Assembly: GCA_900554535.1 (NCBI GenBank)
Contig: USIA01000037.1
Coordinates: 1-12,751 of the forward strand
Length of the DNA stretch: 12,751 bases
Reading direction: 5' to 3'
Source of the DNA: an uncultured Oscillospiraceae bacterium
GTDB lineage: Bacteria > Bacillota > Clostridia > Oscillospirales > Acutalibacteraceae
In this document: one piece after another, positions 1-7,698 of the stretch
How the letters are laid out: each line of letters opens with the position of its first letter
How positions within the stretch are numbered: position 1 is the first letter of the stretch
Notes under the pieces: model-generated
Databases searched by the model: none
Told to the model about the DNA's origin: nothing
Seen by the model: only the letters and a program-made list of their open reading frames with translations
Translations under genes and position numbers: made by a program

Positions 1-790
1 GCCAGAAATTCCCAGGCAGGGGGCGGCGGGGGGGGGAGCCGCTGCCGCAGGTGCTGACATGGTGGTTTTGCCGGAGATGTTTGTGTGCCCTTACACCAAT
101 TCGGCCTTTCTACAATTCGCACAGCCCAGAACAGGCCGCTATGCACAGACCATGGCAGAGGCAGCGGCCAAAGCGGGCGTGTGGCTGATTGCGGGCAGCG
201 TGCCGGAACAGGAGGAGACCAGGCTTTACAATACCAGCTACGTGTTTTCCCCGTCTGGCAAGCTGATTGCGGCGCACCGCAAAATGCACCTGTTCGACAT
301 TGCTGTCCAGGGTGGACAGCATTTTCAGGAATCTGATACGTTCACGCCAGGCGACCAGGTCACACTCTTTGACACTCCCTTCGGGCGGATCGGGCTGTGT
401 ATTTGTTTTGACATGCGATTTCCGGAGCTTTCTTTACTGATGGCGTTGCAGGGAGCACAGATGATCCTCGCACCCGCTGCCTTCAACCGGACCACAGGAC
501 CGGCGCACTGGGATCTTTTGTTCCGGCAGCGAGCCGTGGACAACCAGCTTTTTACAGTGGGAATTGCGCCCGCCCGTGACCCATCCGGACCCTATGTATC
601 TTATGCACACTCGCTGGTGTGTTCACCGTGGGGAGAGGTGCTGTGCCGTGCGGGGACAGAGGAGGAGATGCTCTGCTGTACGGTGGACTTTGCACAGAAC
701 AGCAGCATCCGCGCGCAATTACCATTCATTTCGGCACGGCGCACAGATCTGTATGGCTTGCTGGATAAGAAGAGCGGTACGGTGTGGTAA
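1..790 (+). CDS. Omega-amidase / Nit2-type carbon-nitrogen hydrolase, 5'-truncated by window edge
   Basis: This is a nitrilase-superfamily amidase. Nit2 enzymes hydrolyse alpha-ketoglutaramate and alpha-ketosuccinamate to the keto acid and ammonia, clearing by-products of glutamine and asparagine transamination. The Glu-Lys-Cys triad is visible: Glu in VVLPEMF (near 75), Lys in HRKMHLFD (near 283) and Cys in CICFDMRFPEL (near 406). RKMHLFDI, FQES and FNRTTGPAHWDLL are Nit2-like rather than generic nitrilase motifs. The frame stays open to base 2 and reads AAAAGADMVVLPEMF across the ATG at 59. That matches the family's conserved strand before the Glu, so the ATG at 59 is internal and the true start lies outside the window. 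About 262 residues are visible against roughly 275 for Nit2. The G-rich stretch at 17-37 gives an odd Gly/Ala run and could hide a sequencing error. The family is secure; the exact substrate is inferred. Confidence 0.88.
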   Translation, partial: PEIPRQGAAGGGAAAAGADMVVLPEMFVCPYTNSAFLQFAQPRTGRYAQTMAEAAAKAGVWLIAGSVPEQEETRLYNTSYVFSPSGKLIAAHRKMHLFDIAVQGGQHFQESDTFTPGDQVTLFDTPFGRIGLCICFDMRFPELSLLMALQGAQMILAPAAFNRTTGPAHWDLLFRQRAVDNQLFTVGIAPARDPSGPYVSYAHSLVCSPWGEVLCRAGTEEEMLCCTVDFAQNSSIRAQLPFISARRTDLYGLLDKKSGTVW

Positions 791-818
791 AAAAGATTCA
801 ACAAATTTTGAGATGACA

Positions 819-851
819 AAAGCCCACATGCGACAAGCGCATGTGGGCTTT
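819..851. terminator. Bidirectional hairpin terminator between the omega-amidase gene and tRNA-Ser
   Basis: A perfect stem of about 14 bp (AAGCCCACATGCG with CGCATGTGGGCTT, 5-nt loop ACAAG) sits between two convergent genes. It is flanked by A-rich sequence on the left and CTTTCCTTT on the right. The minus-strand reading ends in a TTTTG tract, so it can end the tRNA transcript; the plus-strand U-tract is weaker. Position and stem strength support a shared terminator. Confidence 0.75.
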
Positions 852-855
852 CCTT

Positions 856-942
856 TGGCGGAGAGGACGTGACTCGAACACGCAATGCCTTGCGGCACAC
901 CACATTTCCAATGTGGCTCCTTACCAATTAGAATACCTCTCC
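856..942 (-). tRNA. tRNA-Ser (anticodon GGA)
   Basis: The minus strand folds as a type II tRNA. The 7-bp acceptor stem is GGAGAGG with CCTCTCC, followed by discriminator G and an encoded CCA (856-858). The D-arm contains the GG of its loop. The anticodon stem CCACA/TGTGG encloses the loop TTGGAAA, giving anticodon GGA, which reads UCC and UCU. A long variable arm with stem TGCC/GGCA and loop GCAA is diagnostic of serine/leucine tRNAs. The T-arm has loop TTCGAGT. The 87-nt length including CCA fits a serine tRNA. It is transcribed from its own promoter at 986-1014. Confidence 0.96.
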
Positions 943-985
943 AAATTGGCAATATCCTCAGCCGCTATTTATCAGCGACTTTTAT

Positions 986-1014
986 ATTATAGCGAATCCG
1001 TTTGAAAAAATCAA
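986..1014 (-). promoter_or_regulatory. Sigma-A promoter of tRNA-Ser
   Basis: On the minus strand, TTGATT (1009-1014) and a perfect TATAAT (986-991) are separated by exactly 17 nt. They lie about 45 nt upstream of the tRNA 5' end at 942, leaving a short leader to be processed off. Confidence 0.85.
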
Positions 1015-1224
1015 GCCCTTTTTTCAACTTTTCTTGCGTTTTTTTGAATATTGCACGGAAAGGATCGCTTTGGGTATTTTCAGCCAAAGGCAGTCCAGAT
1101 GCCATAGCCGCTATCGAAATTTTGCGAAATTTTATCTACTTGCATCTTCACAATGTCGCTTTGACCAAAACCCGTGCATATTCCATTCTTACGTTTGTGA
1201 TAATGCAGGATTTTTATTTTCGCC
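1015..1224. other. Gene-free intergenic stretch
   Basis: This AT-rich DNA lies between the divergent tRNA-Ser and aminotransferase promoters. An open frame across it (1002-1289) has no ribosome-binding site, no recognisable motif and overlaps both promoters, so I do not call it. The only pattern noted is a short direct repeat of GAAATTTT at 1116 and 1126. I see no other function here. Confidence 0.6.
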
Positions 1225-1253
1225 TTGCATTTTTGCGCTATTTTCGGTACAAT
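1225..1253 (+). promoter_or_regulatory. Sigma-A promoter of the aminotransferase gene
   Basis: TTGCAT (1225-1230) and TACAAT (1248-1253) are separated by 17 nt. Transcription would begin near 1260. That places a 7-bp hairpin (TTTGCGG/CCGCAAA with loop CGTG, 1263-1280) at the very 5' end of the mRNA. Confidence 0.75.
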
Positions 1254-1325
1254 AGGAAAAGCTTTGCGGCGTGCCGCAAAAGGAAATGATGATTCTTATA
1301 ATTTTAGATAGGGAGATGCTTGTTT

Positions 1326-2603
1326 GTGGAATTTGCAAAGATGTCCAGGGAAGCGCTGCGGCAGTTGCAGGCGCAGCTACAGCAACGATATGAGGGCTAT
1401 AAAGCTCAGGGCCTGAAACTCAATATGGCGCGTGGAAAGCCGAGCACAGAGCAGTTGGATCTTTCCATGGGCTTACTCGACATTTTAAATTCCAACTCCG
1501 ATCTGCGTGCCTCGACCGGAGATGACTGCCGCAACTATGGCTTGGCTGACGGCCTGCCAGAGATGCGCCAGCTATTCGCAGACATGATGGGACTGGATGC
1601 CGACCACATCATTGTAGGTGGCAATTCCAGCTTGAACATGATGTTTGATGCGATCTCCTGCTGCATGACGCACGGCTTTCCGGGCAGCAAGCCATGGAGT
1701 CAACAAGGGCATTTGAAATTCCTTTGCCCGTCGCCTGGCTATGACCGCCACTTTGCCGTGACAGAATATTTTGGCTTTGAACTGATCACGGTACCTATGC
1801 TGGAAACGGGTCCGGATATGGATATGGTCGAATCCCTTGTTTCCTCGGATCCGGCGATCAAGGGCATCTGGTGCGTGCCGAAATATTCAAATCCCATGGG
1901 CATCACCTTCTCGGACGAGACAGTGCGGCGCTTTGCCGCTTTGAAACCCGCGGCGCCGGATTTCCGCATTTTCTGGGACAATGCGTACTGCGTGCATGAC
2001 CTGACCGACACGCCGGACCATCTGCTGAATTTGTGGGAAGAGTGCCGCAAGTGCAACAGCGTTGACCTGCCCATCTTCTTTGCTTCGACCAGCAAGATTA
2101 CATTCCCGGGGGCCGGCGTCGCGGCGATGGGCGCCAGCGAGAAAAATCTGAAGGTCTTCCGCGAACATTATAAATACCAGACCATTGGCCCGGATAAGAT
2201 CAACCAGCTGCGCCATCTTGCATTTTTGAAGGATATCGATGGCGTGCACGCGCAGATGCAAAAGCATCGCGCGATCATCGAGCCGAAATTCCATGTTGTT
2301 GAAGAGACGCTCCAGCGGGAACTCGGCGGTAAGGGTGTCGCGACTTGGACCAATCCAAACGGCGGTTATTTCATCAGCGTGGATGTATTGGATGGCTGTG
2401 CGAAGCGCACCGTAGCCCTGTGCAAGGAAGCGGGTGTGACGTTGACTGGCGCGGGCGCAACCTTCCCGTACCATAAGGATCCGAACGACCGCAACATCCG
2501 TGTCGCGCCGACTTTCCCGCCCATCGAGGAACTTAAAGTGGCGGCGGATCTGTTCTGCTTGTGCGTGCAGCTGGCTGCGTGCGAGAAGCTCCTGGGCGAA
2601 TGA
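1326..2603 (+). CDS. Aspartate aminotransferase, class Ic (Aminotran_MocR-type, PLP-dependent)
   Basis: This is a fold-type I PLP aminotransferase of the subgroup typified by Corynebacterium AspT, which interconverts aspartate + 2-oxoglutarate with oxaloacetate + glutamate. Visible motifs, numbered from the GTG, are MARGKPSTEQLDLS near the N-terminus, RNYG, the SNPMG loop (Asn189), DNAY (Asp218 and Tyr221 contact the cofactor), STSKITFPGAG with the PLP-binding Lys257, and NIRVAPTFPP near the C-terminus with the substrate-carboxylate Arg. The length of 425 aa is normal for this subgroup, which is longer than classic AspC. The start is ambiguous. AGGGAG (1310-1315) lies 10 nt before GTG 1326 and only 4 nt before an in-frame TTG at 1320. 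I prefer GTG because VEFAKMSREAL then aligns with the usual N-terminus of relatives as I recall them. Transcription is monocistronic, with its own promoter and terminator. Substrate preference is inferred from family. Confidence 0.9.
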   Translation: MEFAKMSREALRQLQAQLQQRYEGYKAQGLKLNMARGKPSTEQLDLSMGLLDILNSNSDLRASTGDDCRNYGLADGLPEMRQLFADMMGLDADHIIVGGNSSLNMMFDAISCCMTHGFPGSKPWSQQGHLKFLCPSPGYDRHFAVTEYFGFELITVPMLETGPDMDMVESLVSSDPAIKGIWCVPKYSNPMGITFSDETVRRFAALKPAAPDFRIFWDNAYCVHDLTDTPDHLLNLWEECRKCNSVDLPIFFASTSKITFPGAGVAAMGASEKNLKVFREHYKYQTIGPDKINQLRHLAFLKDIDGVHAQMQKHRAIIEPKFHVVEETLQRELGGKGVATWTNPNGGYFISVDVLDGCAKRTVALCKEAGVTLTGAGATFPYHKDPNDRNIRVAPTFPPIEELKVAADLFCLCVQLAACEKLLGE

Positions 2604-2640
2604 GCACGGAGCATGATGCTTGAAAATTAAAACCGATTGT

Positions 2641-2681
2641 GAAGAGGCCGTCCGTGCAATTGCCGGAACGGCCTTCTTTTT
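2641..2681 (+). terminator. Intrinsic terminator of the aminotransferase gene
   Basis: A GC-rich stem (AGGCCGT with ACGGCCT, extended inward by CCG/CGG across a one-base bulge) is followed directly by CTTTTT. It lies 38 nt after the stop codon, before the secD promoter. Confidence 0.88.
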
Positions 2682-2711
2682 AGAAATCGTCCGTGTACGC
2701 GTGTCAAATGA

Positions 2712-2740
2712 TTGACTTTTCTGCGTATTAAAATTATAAT
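2712..2740 (+). promoter_or_regulatory. Sigma-A promoter of secD-secF
   Basis: TTGACT (2712-2717), a 17-nt spacer and a perfect TATAAT (2735-2740) form a near-consensus strong promoter, with start of transcription expected near 2747. The leader to the secD ATG is about 53 nt and shows no notable structure. Confidence 0.9.
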
Positions 2741-2799
2741 AAACTGTGTTACGTCTGCGGCTATGCACGTGGAATTAGTACACATTGGAGGATTTACGC

Positions 2800-4275
2800 A
2801 TGAAGCGAGCACGAAAACCGGTCTTTTTCGTGGTGGCGATCCTCATCTTCGCCTTTACATTTGTGTCCATTTCGGGCCTATATTCCTATAATGGCGACAC
2901 CAAGACGACATATTTCAAGGGCATTGGTGACATCAGATGGGGCATTGACATCAACGGCGGTGTGGAGGCAACTTTTGCCCCCGATACTGGCAGCAACAAT
3001 GCAACTAAGGAGCAGATGGATGCGGCCAAATCCATCATCGAGACGCGCCTGGTGCAAAACAACATCACGGACTATGAGCTGGATGTGGACTACAATCACA
3101 ACCGCATCATTGTCCGGTATCCTTGGCAGAATGACGAGCAGGATTTTAACCCGGAAGAAGCAATCAAGGAGCTCTCCGCAACAGCGGAACTGACCTTCCG
3201 AGAAGGCAGTGAGTACACCAACACGTCGATTGACAGCGACGGCAAGACGGTGCAGACGGACCCCAAGGGAACCACTGCCAGCAATATTTTCTTTAAAGGC
3301 AGTGACGTCAAATCTGCAAAAGCCGGCGTTATCCAGGACCAGAATACCGGCGAGACAAAGTACGTGGTGGATCTGGAACTCAATGATGACGGCGCTAAGA
3401 AGTTTGCCGATGCGACCAAAAAGGTTGCAAACGAGGGAAGCACGATTTCCATCTGGATGGACAATACGATGATTTCCTCAGCCTCCGTGGACAAGTCCGA
3501 ATATGGCGAGACGGGTATCACTGGCGGTAAAGCGCAGATCAGCGGCAACTTTACTGCCGAGGAAGCCACCCAGCTTGCGAACCAAATCAATTCCGGTGCG
3601 CTGCCCTTTAAGTTGAACACGACCAGCTTTAGTACGGTGAACCCGACACTCGGTGCTTCGTCATTGGAGGTAATGGCGATTGCGGGCATTATCGGTTTCA
3701 TCTTTGTGGCGCTCTTTATGATTTTGGTATTCCGCCTGCCTGGTGTTGTGGCAGTCATTTCGCTGTGTGGACAGGCTGCGCTGTGCTTTGCAGCGGTATC
3801 CGGCTTCTTCTACTTTGTCAAGAGCTTCACCCTGACCATTCCTGGCATCGCCGGCATTATCCTCTCCATCGGCATGGGCGTGGACGCCAACATTATTACC
3901 GCGACGCGTATCAAGGAAGAGATATGGGCTGGCAAATCGATCGATCACGCAATCAAGGCTGGCGACGAGAATAGCTTCTGGGCAATTTTTGACGGCAATG
4001 TCACGACGATTCTGGTTTCTGTCATCCTGATGTTGGTCTTTGGCCCGAACAATATTCTTTCCTTTATCTTTGGTGCCAGCACAACCGGCTCGATCTATTC
4101 ATTTGGCTTTACATTACTGATCGGTAACATAGGAAACTTCGTCTTTGGCGTCGGCACAACCCGCTTGATGACCAAGTCGCTCTCCGCGTTTAAACCGCTG
4201 CGCAAAAAGTGGCTCTACGGCGGTCCTATCCATGAGAAGTCCGACAAGGGAGGTGCGGCGCATGAAGCAGTTTAA
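2800..4275 (+). CDS. secD: Protein translocase subunit SecD
   Basis: SecD is the larger half of the SecDF accessory complex. It uses the proton-motive force to pull secreted proteins through SecYEG from the outer face of the membrane. ATG 2800 is chosen because GGAGG (2787-2791) lies 8 nt upstream; an in-frame TTG at 2785 overlaps that site. The 491-residue protein has an N-terminal membrane segment (about 7-30), the SecD signature GIDINGGVEATF (48-59), a large extracytoplasmic region (to about 285) and a C-terminal bundle of about five helices. That bundle contains GIAGIILSIGMGVDANIITA, the conserved RND-type motif of SecD TM4 whose aspartate is linked to proton movement. The external region has little beyond the core P1-type fold, as in other Firmicutes. 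It overlaps secF by 14 nt, implying translational coupling. No yajC is visible nearby. Confidence 0.96.
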   Translation: MKRARKPVFFVVAILIFAFTFVSISGLYSYNGDTKTTYFKGIGDIRWGIDINGGVEATFAPDTGSNNATKEQMDAAKSIIETRLVQNNITDYELDVDYNHNRIIVRYPWQNDEQDFNPEEAIKELSATAELTFREGSEYTNTSIDSDGKTVQTDPKGTTASNIFFKGSDVKSAKAGVIQDQNTGETKYVVDLELNDDGAKKFADATKKVANEGSTISIWMDNTMISSASVDKSEYGETGITGGKAQISGNFTAEEATQLANQINSGALPFKLNTTSFSTVNPTLGASSLEVMAIAGIIGFIFVALFMILVFRLPGVVAVISLCGQAALCFAAVSGFFYFVKSFTLTIPGIAGIILSIGMGVDANIITATRIKEEIWAGKSIDHAIKAGDENSFWAIFDGNVTTILVSVILMLVFGPNNILSFIFGASTTGSIYSFGFTLLIGNIGNFVFGVGTTRLMTKSLSAFKPLRKKWLYGGPIHEKSDKGGAAHEAV

Positions 4276-5251
4276 AATTGACTTTTGCAAAAATAAAAAG
4301 ATTTATTTTACCATCTCCATTTGTCTGATTGCTATTGGCATTATCTTCAACATCATTTTTGGCACGCAGCTTGCGATTGAGTTTCGCGGCGGAACGCAAT
4401 TAAACTATTCCTATACGGGCAGCGTTTCGCAGTCGGATGTCGAAAAGATTGCGGAAGAGGCAGTTGGCTCGCAGGTTTCCGTTCGTTTGAATAGTGACGT
4501 CAAAGTCAGCAATGGCGATACAAAAAACGAAATCTCCATTTCCCTGCCGGGCTCTAAGACCATTTCGACGGACACACAGAAGAATGTGTTGACGCAACTG
4601 CAAAAGCAGTATCCGAAGGCCAACCTGGCCATTGAAAATTCCAGTTCCATCGACCCGTCCATGGGTTCTGATTTCTTTAAGAAGTGCCTGGTCGCCGTGG
4701 CCATTACGGTGGTACTGCTGATTCTCTACATTGCGGCACGCTTTCGCAAAATTGGTGGCGTGCCTGCGGCTGTTACCGCGATTATCGCGCTTTTGCACGA
4801 TGTGCTGATGGTTTACTTCACCTTCGTGGTGTTCCGCTTACCCGTGGACCAGAACTTTATTGCTGTCGTGCTGACGATTTTAGGGTATTCGCTGAATGAC
4901 ACGATTATTATCTATGACCGTATCCGTGAAAACCGTACGATTTTGGGACCTCGTACCAATATCGTCGAAGTTGTAAACAAGAGCATCAATCAAACGCTGA
5001 CCCGCTCTCTCTTTACAGCTCTGTGCACCTTTGCGGTCATTACCTGTGTCTTTATTGTTGGCTCAATCTTTGGTCTCAGCAGTATTCGCACCTTTGCCCT
5101 GCCGATGATGATTGGCGTTGCCTGTGGCTGCTACTCTTCCATTTGCATTGCAGGTCCATTGTATGCAGCGTGGGAAGTACACAAAACGGGCAAAACAAAG
5201 AAGCCCGAAGCCGCAGCAGAGCAAAAGGAAATTCCCGCATCGGAGATCTAA
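4262..5251 (+). CDS. secF: Protein translocase subunit SecF
   Basis: SecF is the smaller partner of SecD in the membrane complex that assists late steps of Sec-dependent export. The start at ATG 4262 follows GGGAGG (4248-4253) at good spacing, and the first 14 nt overlap the end of secD. The 329-residue protein has TM1 (about 14-34), the family motif AIEFRGGTQL just outside the membrane, a short external domain (about 55-140) and five C-terminal helices. LTILGYSLNDTIIIYDRIRE (about 204-223) is the hallmark SecF segment, with the conserved Asp pair around the proton path. The hydrophilic tail is Lys/Glu-rich and cytoplasmic. Separate secD and secF genes, rather than the fused secDF of Bacillus subtilis, fit many Clostridia. 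Confidence 0.96.
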   Translation: MKQFKIDFCKNKKIYFTISICLIAIGIIFNIIFGTQLAIEFRGGTQLNYSYTGSVSQSDVEKIAEEAVGSQVSVRLNSDVKVSNGDTKNEISISLPGSKTISTDTQKNVLTQLQKQYPKANLAIENSSSIDPSMGSDFFKKCLVAVAITVVLLILYIAARFRKIGGVPAAVTAIIALLHDVLMVYFTFVVFRLPVDQNFIAVVLTILGYSLNDTIIIYDRIRENRTILGPRTNIVEVVNKSINQTLTRSLFTALCTFAVITCVFIVGSIFGLSSIRTFALPMMIGVACGCYSSICIAGPLYAAWEVHKTGKTKKPEAAAEQKEIPASEI

Positions 5252-5310
5252 TTTATTAGACAATTCTATGGCCTATGGCGGTTGTATGGATAGCATTGTG
5301 ACTGCCACCT

Positions 5311-5356
5311 ACAAAGGGCAGCGCTCGTTTCATGCAGGATGGGCGCTGCCCTTTGT
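5311..5356 (+). terminator. Terminator after secF
   Basis: A perfect 14-bp stem (ACAAAGGGCAGCGC with GCGCTGCCCTTTGT) encloses an 18-nt loop and is followed by AATTTAATTTT. The U-tract is interrupted, but the stem is strong and lies 60 nt past the secF stop in a convergent gap. Confidence 0.75.
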
Positions 5357-5378
5357 AATTTAATTTTGTGCATGCAGA

Positions 5379-5415
5379 AGGCGCCCGCTTCCCATTGACG
5401 GGGGCGCAGGCGCCT
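5379..5415 (-). terminator. Probable terminator of the glcK-galM operon
   Basis: The inverted repeat AGGCGCC/GGCGCCT has an inner alternative pairing GCGCCC/GGGCGC. It lies 31 nt beyond the galM stop on the minus strand. There is no clean U-tract after it, so the assignment rests on stem strength and position between convergent genes. Confidence 0.5.
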
Positions 5416-5446
5416 GAACAATTTATGAAGAAGGATCAGAAAAATT

Positions 5447-6496
5447 TTATCGCACGGTTTCAAATTTGAATACCGTCCGTGAGAAGAACATCTCTCCAGG
5501 CCGCAGAAGGGTAGAGGGAAAATCGGGATGATTCGGCGAGTCCGGATAGTGCTGTGTTTCGAAGCAGAATGCGGTATGCGGTTTCATCAGGCTGCCGTCC
5601 CGGTTTCGGTCGTTTGGGCCGAAAGCGTTGGCTGTATAGAACTGCATCCCAGGCTGGTCGGTAAAGACCAACAGTCTACGGCCTGTGGATTGGTTATACG
5701 CCTGTGCAACTTTCCGATAGCCACTTCCGTTGAGCACATAGTTATGGTCATAACCGTTTGTATTCCGCAGAAAATCATGGCGAATATCCTGGCCGATGGT
5801 TTTGGTCTTGCGGAAATCGAGCGGAGTGCCTGACACAGACAGAATCTCTCCCGTCGGAAGCAGGCGTGCGTCAACCGGCGTAAAAGCGTCCGCATCGATG
5901 GATACTTCCGTTGAGAGAACATCCCGATGACAGTTGCCGCTGAGGTTAAAAAAGGTATGGTTAGTCAGGTTCAGAACAGTTGTCTGATCCGTCTTGGCTT
6001 TGTAGTCAATCATGAGTGCATTGTCCGTCGTCAGGCAAAACGTTACCGTGACCCTGCATCTCCCAGGAAATCCGTCTTCACCGTCTTCAGAAGTATAGGA
6101 GAGGGTCATAGACGGCGCGTCATCGCTGTTGTCGCAGCATTTAAAACGCCACAGCCGGTGGCTGAAGCCCTGGCCGCCATGTAGGCAGGCATGCGCCTCG
6201 TTGCAGGGTAGGGAATAAGTGTGCCCATCGATAGAAAAGGTCCCGTTCGCAATTCTGCTGGCATAGCGACCGACAGTCGCACCCTGATAATCCCCCGCAG
6301 CAAGGTATCCGTCGAGCGTATTGTGGCCCAATACCATTTCGCCCAGTTTGCCTCTCCGGTCGGGCATCTGCAGCGACTGGATACGTGCACCGAAGGACAA
6401 GATGGTTAAGGACGCGCCGGCTTCATTTTGAAGTGTATATGCCTGAACTGCGGCGCCATCCGGCAGTACACCGAATTTTTTTTCGGATAGGCTCAT
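5447..6496 (-). CDS. galM: Aldose 1-epimerase (galactose mutarotase)
   Basis: GalM interconverts alpha and beta anomers of galactose, glucose and related sugars, supplying the anomer that kinases use. The 349-residue length is standard. Family landmarks are GRYASRIANGTF (Arg81), HACLHGG (His106), NLTNHTFFNLSG with the catalytic acid His180, GYDHNYVL (Asp250) and FCFETQHYPDSPNHP with the catalytic base Glu313. The start is well defined: AAGGAGG (6502-6508 on the minus strand) precedes ATG 6496 by 5 nt, and that site overlaps the glcK stop. The two genes lie 11 nt apart in one operon, and the products act in sequence on free hexose. No signal peptide, so it is cytoplasmic. Confidence 0.95.
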   Translation of the reverse strand: MSLSEKKFGVLPDGAAVQAYTLQNEAGASLTILSFGARIQSLQMPDRRGKLGEMVLGHNTLDGYLAAGDYQGATVGRYASRIANGTFSIDGHTYSLPCNEAHACLHGGQGFSHRLWRFKCCDNSDDAPSMTLSYTSEDGEDGFPGRCRVTVTFCLTTDNALMIDYKAKTDQTTVLNLTNHTFFNLSGNCHRDVLSTEVSIDADAFTPVDARLLPTGEILSVSGTPLDFRKTKTIGQDIRHDFLRNTNGYDHNYVLNGSGYRKVAQAYNQSTGRRLLVFTDQPGMQFYTANAFGPNDRNRDGSLMKPHTAFCFETQHYPDSPNHPDFPSTLLRPGEMFFSRTVFKFETVR

Positions 6497-6507
6497 GTTT
6501 TCCTCCT

Positions 6508-7464
6508 TCAGGAGAGGCCCAGCAGGGCCGCGCCGATGATGCCCGCGTCGTTGCCAAGCTGTGCGACACGCAGTTCTGGCAGGATGCCACCGGGCACTTC
6601 AAAGGCCTCCCTGCGTACCTTTTCACGCAATGGATTGAGCAGCGTGTCCCCCTCGTGACAGATGCCGCCGCCGATGCAGATCAAATTCGGCTGGAAAATA
6701 TTGACCACATCCGCCAGACCGCTGGCCAGCTGGCGGATATAGGTATCTACAACTTGCTGGCCGGCCGGGTCGCCCGCGCGCATGGCGTCAAACGCTGTGC
6801 GGCCGTTGACTTTGTTGAGGTCTCCGTCGCACAACTGCCAGAGCGGTGCCTGCTTATCTTCCAGCTGTTGCAGCATTTCTTTTGTTGTGTTGATCAGGCC
6901 TGTGGCAGAGGCATATGCCTCCCAGCATCCGTGACGGCCGCAGGTGCAGGGGCGCCCATCCATCTGAATGACAATATGGCCCAGCTCGCCTGCGGCGCCA
7001 TTGCAGCCGGTGTATATTTTACCGTCCAGGATGATGCCGCCACCAATGCCTGTCCCAAGCGTGATGGCGATGCCGCTTTCTGCGCCCTGTAAGGCGCCGG
7101 CCTTATATTCACCAAACGCAGCGGCGTTCGCGTCGTTTTCCAACAGGACCTTTGCATGCAGCCGCGCGCCAAGCTGTTCTGCAAGGGGATAGTTGTGCAG
7201 CTCCAGATTTCCCGCGAAGCCGACAATCCCCTTTTGATTGTCTATACTGCCCGGCGAGCCGACGCCGATCCAGGGTACATCTTCCACTGCCAAGCCGGCG
7301 TTGCCCAGCGCTTCCAGAGCCGTCTGGGCAAGCTGATCGGTCATTTCCGCCTGTGTGCAGGGGGTCTGGGTCGGGTGTTTGGCACGCGCAATAATCTGAT
7401 ACTGTTCATCCACGACACCTGCTGCAATATTGGTGCCGCCAAGGTCAATGCCGAGGTAGTACAT
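6508..7464 (-). CDS. glcK: ROK-family glucokinase
   Basis: This enzyme phosphorylates glucose to glucose-6-phosphate with ATP, the entry step for sugar that arrives unphosphorylated. The 318-residue protein starts with the phosphate-binding GIDLGGTN (5-12). It carries LENDANAAAFGE with the catalytic Asp111, ITLGTGIGGGII (134-145), and the ROK metal site GELGHI...CTCGRHGCWEAYAS, with His163 and zinc cysteines 173, 175 and 180. No N-terminal helix-turn-helix is present, so this is an enzyme rather than a NagC/XylR-type repressor. GGAGG lies 10 nt before ATG 7464. It is the first gene of the operon with galM, which supports glucose as the substrate over other hexoses, although ROK kinases can be promiscuous. 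It is expressed from the minus-strand promoter at 7525-7553. Confidence 0.93.
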   Translation of the reverse strand: MYYLGIDLGGTNIAAGVVDEQYQIIARAKHPTQTPCTQAEMTDQLAQTALEALGNAGLAVEDVPWIGVGSPGSIDNQKGIVGFAGNLELHNYPLAEQLGARLHAKVLLENDANAAAFGEYKAGALQGAESGIAITLGTGIGGGIILDGKIYTGCNGAAGELGHIVIQMDGRPCTCGRHGCWEAYASATGLINTTKEMLQQLEDKQAPLWQLCDGDLNKVNGRTAFDAMRAGDPAGQQVVDTYIRQLASGLADVVNIFQPNLICIGGGICHEGDTLLNPLREKVRREAFEVPGGILPELRVAQLGNDAGIIGAALLGLS

Positions 7465-7524
7465 GTTTAAAATTCCTCCATCTGCAGTCTGCCAAAAGTT
7501 TGCATTGCTGCTGTGTTTATTTTA

Positions 7525-7553
7525 AGTATACCTTGTGGCGTATTAAAAGTAAA
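7525..7553 (-). promoter_or_regulatory. Promoter of the glcK-galM operon
   Basis: On the minus strand, TTTACT (7548-7553) and TATACT (7525-7530) are 17 nt apart, about 60 nt upstream of the glcK start. I see no clear catabolite-response operator overlapping it. Confidence 0.7.
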
Positions 7554-7581
7554 TGGATTCAGAGAAAACGCCCGGAAAAAT

Positions 7582-7611
7582 TTGAATCTGCACAGTAAAT
7601 TGTGTTATAAT
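7582..7611 (+). promoter_or_regulatory. Sigma-A promoter of the sugar transferase gene
   Basis: TTGAAT (7582-7587), an 18-nt spacer and a perfect TATAAT (7606-7611) lie divergent from and close to the glcK promoter. Transcription should start near 7618, leaving a leader of about 80 nt with a 6-bp hairpin (CGAGCC/GGCTCG, 7643-7662). Confidence 0.85.
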
Positions 7612-7698
7612 ATATGCAAAATGCTTCCTGTGTCGGGATATTCGAGCCAGAGAACAGGCTCGTCACACTTGCCGGCCTGGAGGAAAGGCGGTCTTTTC

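Noticed and set aside
1002..1289. Open frame of 95 codons in the tRNA-aminotransferase gap
   Set aside because: No ribosome-binding site, no recognisable motif, and it covers both the tRNA promoter and the aminotransferase promoter.
1887..2768. 293-codon minus-strand open frame antisense to the aminotransferase gene
   Set aside because: It crosses the terminator and the secD promoter and has no motif; the opposite strand encodes a clear enzyme.
6385..7092. 235-codon plus-strand open frame across galM/glcK
   Set aside because: It lies antisense to two well-conserved genes, has no ribosome site and shows no family motif. It is a shadow of GC-rich codon usage.
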